NCBI GenBank assembly: GCA_030152425.1
Contig: JASLJP010000293.1
Span: 1-6,973, forward strand
Origin: Aquirhabdus sp.
GTDB lineage: Bacteria; Pseudomonadota; Gammaproteobacteria; Pseudomonadales; Moraxellaceae
Direction of reading: 5' to 3'
Length of the DNA: 6,973 nt
In this document: in pieces, positions 1 through 5,122 of the stretch
Position numbering within the stretch: position 1 is the first letter of the stretch
Layout of the letters: each line of letters begins with the position of its first letter
The notes under the pieces: generated by a model
The model's database searches: none
What the model saw: only the letters and a program-made list of their open reading frames with translations
Told to the model about the DNA's origin: nothing
Made by a program: the position numbers and the translations under genes

Positions 1-628
1 TGTCTTTGTCCCACAGGCGGCAGCCGTCTGGGCTGAATTCGTCGCCCAAGATGATCTGGCCATGGAATACGCCGAATTCAAGTTTAAAGTCGACCAGCAT
101 CATGTTGCCGGCATCAAACAGTTTTTGCAGCACGTCGTTGACCTGATAGGTCAGTGCTTTCATGGTGGCGAGTTGTTCAGCGGTCGCCCAACCCAACGTG
201 ATCGCAACGGATTCGTTGACGATCGGATCGCCCAAGGAGTCGTCTTTATAGAACAGCTCAAAGGTCGGCGGGGTGAGTTCGCGGCCTTCTTCGATACCCA
301 GACGACGGCACAGGCTGCCGGCGGCGAAGTTGCGGATCACGCACTCGACCGGAATCATGGTCAGGCGTTTGACCAGCACTTCATCTGGGGTCAACAGTTG
401 CTCAAAGTGGGTCGGGATGCCCGCGTCAGCCAGTTTCTGCATGATAAAGGCGTTAAACAGGTTGTTGACTCGACCTTTACGTGCCAGTTGCTCGACACGT
501 TTGCCGTCAAAGGCCGAGGTATCGTCGCGGAAAACCAGAATCAAGCGGTCGGCATCGTCAGATTCATAGACTGATTTTGCTTTGCCAGTGTAGAGGAGTG
601 CTTGTTTTTGAACAGTTTGTGTGGGCAT
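1..628 (-). CDS. purC: Phosphoribosylaminoimidazole-succinocarboxamide synthase (SAICAR synthetase), 3' end cut by the window edge
   Basis: Enzyme of de novo purine synthesis: it joins aspartate to CAIR using ATP to give SAICAR, in the cytoplasm. The first 209 codons are present, starting at the ATG at 628 ([20 protein letters not shown]). Visible family landmarks are the N-terminal nucleotide-binding GKAKSVY (residues 15-21), the first signature around IPVECVIRN (92-100) followed by [10 protein letters not shown], the second signature LVDFKLEFG (178-186), and [13 protein letters not shown] (195-207). The usual length is about 237 residues, so roughly 28 C-terminal residues lie outside the window. 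No frameshift is seen. The ribosome binding site is weak (GGA nine bases before the ATG). It follows bamC after an 84-base gap, the order seen in E. coli and Acinetobacter. The wording of the protein is closest to Moraxellaceae PurC as I remember it. Confidence 0.97.
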   Translation of the reverse strand, partial: MPTQTVQKQALLYTGKAKSVYESDDADRLILVFRDDTSAFDGKRVEQLARKGRVNNLFNAFIMQKLADAGIPTHFEQLLTPDEVLVKRLTMIPVECVIRNFAAGSLCRRLGIEEGRELTPPTFELFYKDDSLGDPIVNESVAITLGWATAEQLATMKALTYQVNDVLQKLFDAGNMMLVDFKLEFGVFHGQIILGDEFSPDGCRLWDKD

Positions 629-679
629 GAATCTGGGTCCAATAAATGCGTCTTTTTTGAAGTCGAGCTGGGTGAATAA

Positions 680-685
680 TTTATA
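680..685 (-). promoter_or_regulatory. Possible -10 element for purC in the bamC-purC gap
   Basis: On the minus strand the gap contains an AT-rich patch reading TATTTATAAATTAT, with TATAAA at these coordinates, about 50 bases before the purC ATG. No good -35 hexamer is seen 16-18 bases upstream. It could give purC its own promoter in addition to read-through from dapA-bamC, but the evidence is one hexamer in an AT-rich patch. Confidence 0.22.
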
Positions 686-712
686 AATACAGGTGACGAA
701 CTCTAAGGGCTA

Positions 713-1330
713 TTATGACCAGTTTTGGCCTATACGTTCCAGTAGTTCCGTCGCAATAGCTCGGTCAGCCATCGTATCGTCTGCTTTTTGCAGGGTCACG
801 GTGGTGACATTGCCGATACGGCCGAGGCGCAGTTGATACACAGCGCTGTCCAGTTTGATGTCGTAGCGGCTGGCCGCGACACTGCTGCTGACGATCACGG
901 TATTCGAGACGCTGAGGCTACGGCCGATGGCATCCCAGATCTTGCTGCTGTCACCGGAGATTTTCAGGATCGGAAAACCATTGCCATCGACCACCAGCAG
1001 AGGCTGCGATGGAGTGACGCCAGTGTCCAGCTCTTGCGGGATCAGTGCCGCATCGACTGGTTTAGGCTTTGGCAGTTGATAGCGGTTGCCTTTGGCATTG
1101 GACAGCACCAGTTGCTTGGCGGCATCGTTCATCGGCACATTGGGCACTGGATACAGCGGGGCGATCTGACGGGTCTGCAACGCGTCGGGCACGGTGATCG
1201 GCGCGATGCTTTGGGCGCGGGTATAGTCCATCGAGCCATTGCTGACACTAAGGCGGCTACAGCCTGATAACGCGACGCCGAGTGCGCCCATCATGACCAA
1301 CACACTCAAACGATGACCACGTTGCTGCAT
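713..1330 (-). CDS. bamC: BamC-family outer-membrane assembly lipoprotein, short single-domain form
   Basis: BamC (NlpB) is a lipoprotein of the BAM complex that inserts beta-barrel proteins in the outer membrane; it binds BamD through an extended N-terminal segment. The start is taken as the ATG at 1330, preceded by GAGAG at a workable distance; a TTG at 1345 would add five residues. From the ATG the protein has 205 residues: a signal peptide with lipobox LSGC (lipidated Cys24), an extended segment (about 30-70) whose Y/P pattern (DYTRAQSIAPITVP, then YPVP) resembles the BamD-binding stretch, a linker, then a helix-grip-like domain (about 110-205) beginning LLVVDGNGFPILKI. E. coli BamC has about 344 residues with two helix-grip domains; only one, matching the C-terminal domain, is seen here. 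Position between dapA and purC strongly supports the assignment. The gene is co-directional with dapA after a 94-base gap. Confidence 0.85.
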   Translation of the reverse strand: MQQRGHRLSVLVMMGALGVALSGCSRLSVSNGSMDYTRAQSIAPITVPDALQTRQIAPLYPVPNVPMNDAAKQLVLSNAKGNRYQLPKPKPVDAALIPQELDTGVTPSQPLLVVDGNGFPILKISGDSSKIWDAIGRSLSVSNTVIVSSSVAASRYDIKLDSAVYQLRLGRIGNVTTVTLQKADDTMADRAIATELLERIGQNWS

Positions 1331-1374
1331 AATCTTGTCTCTCAATGATGCACCTGCAATGCAAATGCTGCGCT

Positions 1375-1413
1375 AAAAAAGGGGAGATCCGCATGCGTTT
1401 GGCCAAGCGGATC
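1375..1413 (-). terminator. Possible hairpin plus U-tract between dapA and bamC
   Basis: Read on the minus strand just after the dapA stop: GATCCGC (1413-1407), a 14-base loop containing the palindrome TTGGCCAA, GCGGATC (1392-1386), then TCCCC and six T (1380-1375). The 7-bp stem is perfect, but five bases separate it from the T run, so termination would be weak. It may act as a partial terminator or RNA-processing stop that lowers bamC-purC expression relative to dapA. Confidence 0.3.
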
Positions 1414-1424
1414 ACGCTGCAATC

Positions 1425-2354
1425 CTAGCGAGGCAAAACGCCGGATTCAAGCAGTGCTGCGTGAACGGCGGGTTGGTATTCTGCAGCCAAAACGGTCAGC
1501 GGCAGACGGGTGCCAAAACCGATTTTGCCCATGTCGCCCAGTGCCCATTTGACCGGAATCGGGTTGGATTCGCAGAACAAAATCTGATGCAAAATGGCGA
1601 TTTGTTGGTTGAGCTGTTCGGCTTTGGCCGCATCTCCGTTGGCCGCAGCGATGCAGATCTCGTGCATGATGCGCGGTGCAACGTTGGCGGTGACCGAGAT
1701 GTTGCCTTTGGCGCCGAGGCCGATCAGGCGGTAGGCCGTCGCGTCATCACCGGAAAACACGTCGATGCCGCCATTTGGCAATGCATTCAGACGGTTGATC
1801 AGATCCGCGCCACGGGTCAGGTCGCCGGTGGCATCTTTGATCGCAAAAATGCCGTCGACTTCGGCCAGACGCACCACGGTGTCATTGTGCATGTCCACGC
1901 CGGTACGGCCGGGCACATTATAGAGCATCTGTGGCAGATCAACTGCTTCGGCAATGGCACGGTAGTGCTGATACAGGCCTTCTTGTGTGGGTTTGTTGTA
2001 ATACGGGGTGACCAGCAGGGCGGCATCGGCGCCGAGGTTCTTGGCGGTGTGGGTCAGCTCGATCGCTTCGCGTGTCGAGTTGGCACCAGTTCCGGCGATG
2101 ATGGCGATACGGCCGCCCGCGACTTTGATGACATGTTCGATGGTGCTGGCGTGCTCGACCACATCGAGCGTGGCGGATTCACCCGTGGTGCCCACGGCGA
2201 CGATCCCGTCGGTCCCTTCCGCGATATGCCACTCGACCAGTTTGGTCAGGGCGTCATAGTCGACCAAGCCGTTGTCCAGCATCGGGGTGACGATGGCAAC
2301 GATAGAGCCGTGAATGCGGGGGCTATTAATACGGGGGGTGTCCTGCGATGACAT
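1425..2354 (-). CDS. dapA: 4-hydroxy-tetrahydrodipicolinate synthase (dihydrodipicolinate synthase)
   Basis: First committed step of the diaminopimelate/lysine pathway: a cytoplasmic, usually tetrameric class I aldolase that condenses pyruvate with aspartate semialdehyde. The 309-residue protein is a full-length TIM barrel. Active-site residues are present and keep a constant offset of 12 from E. coli DapA: Thr56-Thr57 in VGTTGES, Tyr118-Tyr119 in TPYYNKP, Tyr145 in LYNVPGRTG, Arg150, and the Schiff-base Lys173 in AIKDATGD. The start is ATG at 2354, with CAGGAG seven bases upstream, which supports an N-terminal extension of about 12 residues (MSSQDTPRINSPRIHG) relative to the E. coli enzyme. 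It is the first gene of a likely dapA-bamC-purC operon. The E. coli enzyme is feedback-inhibited by lysine; I did not check the allosteric residues here. A nearly full-length antisense reading frame opposite it is only a codon-structure shadow. Confidence 0.98.
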   Translation of the reverse strand: MSSQDTPRINSPRIHGSIVAIVTPMLDNGLVDYDALTKLVEWHIAEGTDGIVAVGTTGESATLDVVEHASTIEHVIKVAGGRIAIIAGTGANSTREAIELTHTAKNLGADAALLVTPYYNKPTQEGLYQHYRAIAEAVDLPQMLYNVPGRTGVDMHNDTVVRLAEVDGIFAIKDATGDLTRGADLINRLNALPNGGIDVFSGDDATAYRLIGLGAKGNISVTANVAPRIMHEICIAAANGDAAKAEQLNQQIAILHQILFCESNPIPVKWALGDMGKIGFGTRLPLTVLAAEYQPAVHAALLESGVLPR

Positions 2355-2454
2355 GTCATCACTCCTGCTGTCAGCGGGTTAAACGATCTGGATAGTGGCT
2401 CTGACTGCTTACGTAGGGTGCAAGCCTTGCGGGCAGGAGCGCTATAGACTGCTA

Positions 2455-2460
2455 AGTATA
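2455..2460 (-). promoter_or_regulatory. Candidate -10 element (TATACT) of the dapA promoter
   Basis: On the minus strand TATACT lies about 100 bases before the dapA start, downstream of the tRNA-Gly terminator, so dapA probably needs a promoter here. The best -35 match at 17-base spacing is poor (TCTGCA), which suggests either a weak or an activator-dependent promoter. The resulting 5' leader of about 95 bases is too short for a lysine riboswitch and I see no such structure. Confidence 0.4.
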
Positions 2461-2518
2461 CGCCATCACTGTGGTGTTGCAGATGGCCGTGACCTAAAAG
2501 TTAAGTGTTTTGAACGCT

Positions 2519-2553
2519 AAAAACAAAAAAAGCCAGAACATCCGTCTGGCTTT
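2519..2553 (-). terminator. Rho-independent terminator of tRNA-Gly
   Basis: On the minus strand the perfect 9-bp stem AAAGCCAGA / TCTGGCTTT with a 7-base loop (CGGATGT) is followed by a long T tract interrupted once by G. It sits about 20 bases after the tRNA 3' end and separates the tRNA transcript from dapA. The plus strand carries only a short T run after the same hairpin, so it is mainly a minus-strand terminator. Confidence 0.88.
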
Positions 2554-2573
2554 AATTGTGATCACATCAAATC

Positions 2574-2649
2574 TGGAGCGGGAAAAGAGACTCGAACTCT
2601 CGACCCCAACCTTGGCAAGGTTGTGCTCTACCAACTGAGCTATTCCCGC
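2574..2649 (-). tRNA. tRNA-Gly (anticodon GCC)
   Basis: A 76-base tRNA with encoded CCA. The acceptor stem GCGGGAA pairs with TTCCCGC, the discriminator is T (U in RNA), as is typical of bacterial tRNA-Gly, and CCA follows. The D arm contains AGCTCAGTTGGTAGAGC. The anticodon stem CAACC/GGTTG encloses the seven-base loop TTGCCAA with anticodon GCC, reading GGC and GGU. The T arm GAGAG-TTCGAGT-CTCTT carries the TTCGA signature. There is no intron or mismatch suggesting a pseudogene. It is a single tRNA transcribed from its own promoter and ended by its own terminator, with no other tRNA nearby. Confidence 0.97.
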
Positions 2650-2659
2650 GAGTGTGGCT

Positions 2660-2687
2660 ATTCTAGCGATAAATCTTGGGGTGTCAA
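2660..2687 (-). promoter_or_regulatory. Sigma70 promoter of tRNA-Gly
   Basis: On the minus strand a perfect -35 TTGACA (2687-2682) is followed after 16 bases by -10 TAGAAT (2665-2660, one mismatch to TATAAT). Transcription would start a few bases before the tRNA 5' end at 2649, leaving a very short leader. The discriminator (AGCCACACTC) is C-rich, a feature that may contribute to stringent control of stable RNA promoters. Confidence 0.85.
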
Positions 2688-2712
2688 GAAAACTTCACAC
2701 TGATGATTCAAA

Positions 2713-2731
2713 AAATGACCAATCGTCATTT
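2713..2731. repeat. 7-bp inverted repeat AAATGAC-N5-GTCATTT in the bolA/tRNA-Gly divergent region
   Basis: Perfect 7-bp arms with a 5-base spacer (CAATC). It lies about 25 bases upstream of the tRNA-Gly -35 element and about 145 bases upstream of the bolA start. The centre-to-centre distance of the ATGAC half-sites is about one helical turn, which fits an operator for a dimeric regulator. On the minus strand the hairpin is followed by six T, so a weak terminator is an alternative. The rest of the stretch from 2732 to 2864 shows no gene and no clear promoter: TATTCT at 2845-2850 is a possible bolA -10 but lacks a -35. Confidence 0.4.
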
Positions 2732-2864
2732 CTCGCTGGTTAAATCCATCGGCCGCTGCGATCGGTTGCTTTTGCAGACCTGATCCGTGTGTTTGCTGTA
2801 CAAAGTACTGCGCTTGGGGGCGGATTCCCTGTAAACTTAGACCCTATTCTATGCGCCATTCATC

Positions 2865-2870
2865 AAGGAG
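2865..2870 (+). promoter_or_regulatory. Ribosome binding site deciding the bolA start
   Basis: AAGGAG lies six bases before the ATG at 2877 but only three before the GTG at 2874, so the ATG is the preferred start. Confidence 0.8.
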
Positions 2871-2876
2871 ACGGTG

Positions 2877-3197
2877 ATGACAGACGTTCATACGCCGACC
2901 ACAGCGTCGCAGCTCGCCGAGCGGTTGACGGTGTTAGTGCCCGATATCCTGCAGATCGTCAATGAATCCAGCGGTCACGGGGGCTATTTTCCGGGCAAAG
3001 AAAGTCATTTTAAGGTCACGATCGTCAGCCCAGTTTTTGACGGCCTGCGCTCGGTGCAGCGCCATCAAAAGGTCTATGCCGCAGCCGGTGATCTGCTGTC
3101 GCCGGGCATGATTCATGCATTGGCTATTCATGCCTATGCACCTGCCGAGTGGCAGGGTCAGTCGGTCGATAGCCCACTGTGTGCCCATGCAAAATAG
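2877..3197 (+). CDS. bolA: BolA-family protein
   Basis: A 106-residue BolA-family protein (class II KH-like fold). Family landmarks in order: IVNESSGH (27-34), the hallmark ESHFKVTIVS (42-51), FDGLRSVQRHQKVY (54-67, the helix-turn-helix-like segment), and MIHALAIHAYAPAEW (78-92) with the invariant C-terminal histidine (His80). BolA proteins bind [2Fe-2S] clusters together with monothiol glutaredoxins and in E. coli affect cell shape, envelope genes and stress responses; no glutaredoxin gene is in view. The ESHFKV block and the HALAI-Y-EW ending fit BolA better than the shorter IbaG paralogue. It is the first gene of a same-strand run of four, and the next start is 70 bases downstream. The first ten residues are variable and probably disordered. 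Confidence 0.9.
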   Translation: MTDVHTPTTASQLAERLTVLVPDILQIVNESSGHGGYFPGKESHFKVTIVSPVFDGLRSVQRHQKVYAAAGDLLSPGMIHALAIHAYAPAEWQGQSVDSPLCAHAK

Positions 3198-3267
3198 TTT
3201 ACGTATAGTGATTTATCTCGTTTTAAATGGCCTGATGGCGGCCCATGGCGCTGGGGTGGAGTAAGAC

Positions 3268-3744
3268 ATGCTGATCAAGATTATCCATATGTCGGCGGGG
3301 ATGCTGACGGTACTGTTGTTTATCGTGCAGGCGGTGTTGCTGCTCAAGCGTCGTATGCGCATGAGTGTGCAGCCCGGCGGTAAGCAGACCAAACTCGCTG
3401 CGGCTGAGGGGGTGCGTCTGGCACGGATCATCAAGATCGTGTCGCACGCCATCTGGCTGGTGCTGATCTTGGCGGGGCTGTGGTTGCTGACCCAGTTGCC
3501 GATCTATCCCTACTACCTGTTTGCCAAGATCGGGCTGTTTGTACTGGCCATCGTGTTTTCAGTCTTCGCCTTTCGTGCCAAAAGCTCGGTGGCGCTGCAG
3601 AATATCGGTTTGCTGGGCGGTGCGCTGTGTTATGGCGCGATCCTGTTTTTGATCGTCGCCAAGCCGGGCGGATTTTTGTTGACCAGTCAGGCCAACCAAC
3701 CGGTCAGCGGGAGTGTGAGTCCTGCCGTGACGGGTGCGCAATAG
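3268..3744 (+). CDS. SirB2-like four-helix inner-membrane protein
   Basis: A 158-residue integral membrane protein with four predicted helices, at about 7-27, 57-76, 84-103 and 112-131. A basic, probably cytoplasmic loop (KRRMRMS to RLARIIK) lies between helices 1 and 2, and a polar Ser/Gly/Ala-rich tail of about 25 residues follows. The pattern matches the SirB/SirB2 family: a His near the start of helix 1 (His7), a His opening helix 2 followed by Gly10 positions on (SHAIWLVLILAG), and a conserved Lys in FAKIGLF (Lys87). SirB was named for up-regulating invasion genes in Salmonella, but the molecular function is unknown, so no function is claimed. The start is ATG 3268 with GGAG six bases upstream. 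It lies between bolA and parA in a probable operon. The assignment rests on pattern memory and another small DUF-type membrane family remains possible. Confidence 0.62.
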   Translation: MLIKIIHMSAGMLTVLLFIVQAVLLLKRRMRMSVQPGGKQTKLAAAEGVRLARIIKIVSHAIWLVLILAGLWLLTQLPIYPYYLFAKIGLFVLAIVFSVFAFRAKSSVALQNIGLLGGALCYGAILFLIVAKPGGFLLTSQANQPVSGSVSPAVTGAQ

Positions 3745-3810
3745 ATTTAAACCATAACGGGCGCTGGCAGTGGTGCTGCGCCTACACGACAACGAAAGAC
3801 GGATTTATAG

Positions 3811-3814
3811 GGAG
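3811..3814 (+). promoter_or_regulatory. Ribosome binding site deciding the parA start
   Basis: GGAG (within AGGGAG) lies six bases before the ATG at 3821. An upstream GTG at 3770 would add 17 residues unlike ParA proteins, which begin almost directly with the first strand and Walker A, so 3821 is chosen. Confidence 0.8.
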
Positions 3815-3820
3815 TGTGTG

Positions 3821-4645
3821 ATGCGTCGGGTGATCTTTAATCAAAAAGGCGGTGTCGGTAAATCCAGCATCACGGTCAATCTGGCTGCGATCGCGGCAGC
3901 GCGCGGCAAACGGACACTGGTCATCGACCTGGATCCACAGTGTAATTCGAGCCAATACCTGCTGGGTGAAAAAGCCACCCACGGTCAAAACAACCCCATC
4001 TTAGAACCCAATATCGGTAACTTTTTTACCGAAATCTTGAATAGCACGCCGAATAAAGGTCTGATGGGCGGTTTGGGCAATCTGCTGAAGCACAAAGAAA
4101 AAGGCCTCGACGCCTATATCCACCCGTCCAACTTTGAGCGCCTGATGGTCATTCCTGCCAGCCCGGAGCTGGGTGAGATGGAGCATGCGCTGCAAAGCAA
4201 ACACAAGATCTTCAAGCTGCGTGATGCGCTGCATGCCATCAGTAATCAGTTTGACGAAGTGTTTATCGACACCCCACCAGCGTTTAACTTTTATACCCTG
4301 TCTGCGCTGATCGCGGTGGACAAAGTGGTGATCCCGTTTGACTGTGACGTGTTCTCCAGCCGTGCGCTGATGACGCTGCTGGAAAATGTGATCGAGTCGC
4401 AAAACGACCATAACGCCAACCTGTCGGTCGAAGGCATCGTGGTCAACCAATACCAAAATCGCGCCACCCTGCCGCAAAAAGTTGTCCAAGACTTAAAAGA
4501 CCAAGGTCTGCCGGTGTTTAGCAGCATGCTGCCCAGCTCGGTGATCATGAAAGAGTCGCATCAACAGAATAAGCCGCTGATCCACCTCGCACCGGAGCAT
4601 AAGCTGACTGTGGCGTTCAACGAGCTGTATGACGAAATGGTGTAA
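3821..4645 (+). CDS. ParA/Soj-family ATPase, orphan (no parB in view)
   Basis: A 274-residue deviant-Walker ATPase. It opens MRRVIFNQKGGVGKSS, giving the deviant Walker A with signature Lys9 and Lys14; Walker A' follows at LVIDLDPQ (33-40; Asp36, Asp38) and Walker B at VFIDTPPAF (147-155; Asp150). Later blocks are SALIAVDKVVIPFDCD (161-176), VNQYQNRATLP (208-218) and SSVIMKESH (239-247). ParA ATPases form ATP-dependent dimers, often on DNA, and position cargo such as plasmids, chromosomes or protein complexes. There is no N-terminal helix-turn-helix domain, and no parB or parS is visible. The wording resembles an orphan chromosomal ParA found in Pseudomonas and Acinetobacter relatives (recalled, not searched) whose cargo I do not know. 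The stretch from about 50 to 105 is longer and more polar than in Soj. Neighbours are a SirB2-like membrane protein upstream and a lipoprotein 39 bases downstream. The gene name parA should not be read as proof of chromosome segregation. Confidence 0.92.
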   Translation: MRRVIFNQKGGVGKSSITVNLAAIAAARGKRTLVIDLDPQCNSSQYLLGEKATHGQNNPILEPNIGNFFTEILNSTPNKGLMGGLGNLLKHKEKGLDAYIHPSNFERLMVIPASPELGEMEHALQSKHKIFKLRDALHAISNQFDEVFIDTPPAFNFYTLSALIAVDKVVIPFDCDVFSSRALMTLLENVIESQNDHNANLSVEGIVVNQYQNRATLPQKVVQDLKDQGLPVFSSMLPSSVIMKESHQQNKPLIHLAPEHKLTVAFNELYDEMV

Positions 4646-4671
4646 GACCAGCGGAATAGCGCCGGTCGTCG

Positions 4672-4677
4672 AAGGAG
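4672..4677 (+). promoter_or_regulatory. Ribosome binding site deciding the lipoprotein start
   Basis: AAGGAG lies seven bases before the ATG at 4685. A GTG at 4679 would overlap the site itself. The later ATGs at 4721 and 4727 would give a more compact signal peptide but have no such site. Confidence 0.8.
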
Positions 4678-4684
4678 AGTGATT

Positions 4685-5122
4685 ATGCCAGCACCGGGTT
4701 ATCGTCTGGTTATCCCACGCATGCGGATGAATGCGGTCGCTGCCGTCTTGGCGGGTGGCGTGCTTGGTATCGCAGGCTGTGCGAGTAATCCCGTACGACC
4801 GGCTTATGTTTCCCCGATGAAATACCAGCCTTTGAGTTGCGAAGCATTGCATCAGGAATATCAACGCGTCAGTCTGTATCTCAAACGCGGCGTAGAAGCG
4901 CCACGTACCCGCTACTCCGGCATGAGCTGGGGGCTGGGTAGTTTTGGGTACAATGGCTGGGGCTGGGGTTGGAGTCCGAGCGTGTCGTTTAGCTCGGGCG
5001 AATCGTCGATAGATGACCGCAGTGTGTATGCCCAACTGCTTGGGGAGCAAGATGCGATCCAGCAGCAAGCGGGCTATAAGGGCTGTCCCATCATATTTGC
5101 CCTGCCACCCGCACAGTCTTAA
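4685..5122 (+). CDS. Small predicted lipoprotein of unknown function
   Basis: A 145-residue protein of a family I cannot name. The N-terminus has a long basic region (MPAPGYRLVIPRMRMN), a hydrophobic stretch and a lipobox ending IAGC, giving a predicted lipidated Cys32; residues after it (ASNPVR) carry no Asp at +2, so outer-membrane sorting is likely. The mature part has SCEALHQEYQRVSLYL (51-66), a Gly/Trp/Tyr-rich patch (82-96, containing GWGWGW), a Ser-rich stretch, and AQLLGEQDAIQQQAGYKGC (116-134). The pairing of an N-terminal SC-x-L-x-x-E block with a C-terminal LxGExDAxQQ...KxC block is common in small proteobacterial lipoproteins; Cys52 and Cys134 could form a periplasmic disulfide. 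It probably shares a transcript with parA (39-base gap). Its stop codon overlaps that of the convergent envZ. Confidence 0.78.
   Translation: MPAPGYRLVIPRMRMNAVAAVLAGGVLGIAGCASNPVRPAYVSPMKYQPLSCEALHQEYQRVSLYLKRGVEAPRTRYSGMSWGLGSFGYNGWGWGWSPSVSFSSGESSIDDRSVYAQLLGEQDAIQQQAGYKGCPIIFALPPAQS

Noticed and set aside
62..574. 170-codon open frame on the plus strand opposite purC
   Set aside because: It is antisense to an intact purC, and the protein resembles nothing I know.
1461..2351. 296-codon open frame on the plus strand opposite dapA
   Set aside because: It has no recognisable family and no ribosome binding site, and it is a codon-structure shadow of dapA, whose active-site motifs are all intact.
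2355..2520. Lysine riboswitch in the dapA leader
   Set aside because: The leader from the candidate start is about 95 bases, shorter than a lysine riboswitch, and lacks its multi-helix core; the only strong hairpin upstream is the tRNA terminator.
2574..2649. tRNA-Gly as an attachment site for an integrated element
   Set aside because: No integrase gene and no repeat of the tRNA 3' end are seen in the window; both sides are housekeeping genes and the tRNA terminator is in place.
2851..2877. Eight-codon mini-frame (ATG at 2851) whose TGA overlaps the bolA ATG as TGATG
   Set aside because: It has no ribosome binding site of its own, and its sequence is mostly the bolA Shine-Dalgarno region read as codons, so it is most likely chance.
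3759..3782. Hairpin GGCGC/GCGCC before parA as a terminator
   Set aside because: The stem is only five base pairs with a 13-base loop and no T tract follows, so it does not support termination between the SirB2-like gene and parA.
4001..4489. 162-codon open frame on the minus strand opposite parA
   Set aside because: It is antisense to a clearly conserved ParA with intact motifs, and its His/Arg/Gln-rich composition is typical of a reverse-frame artefact.
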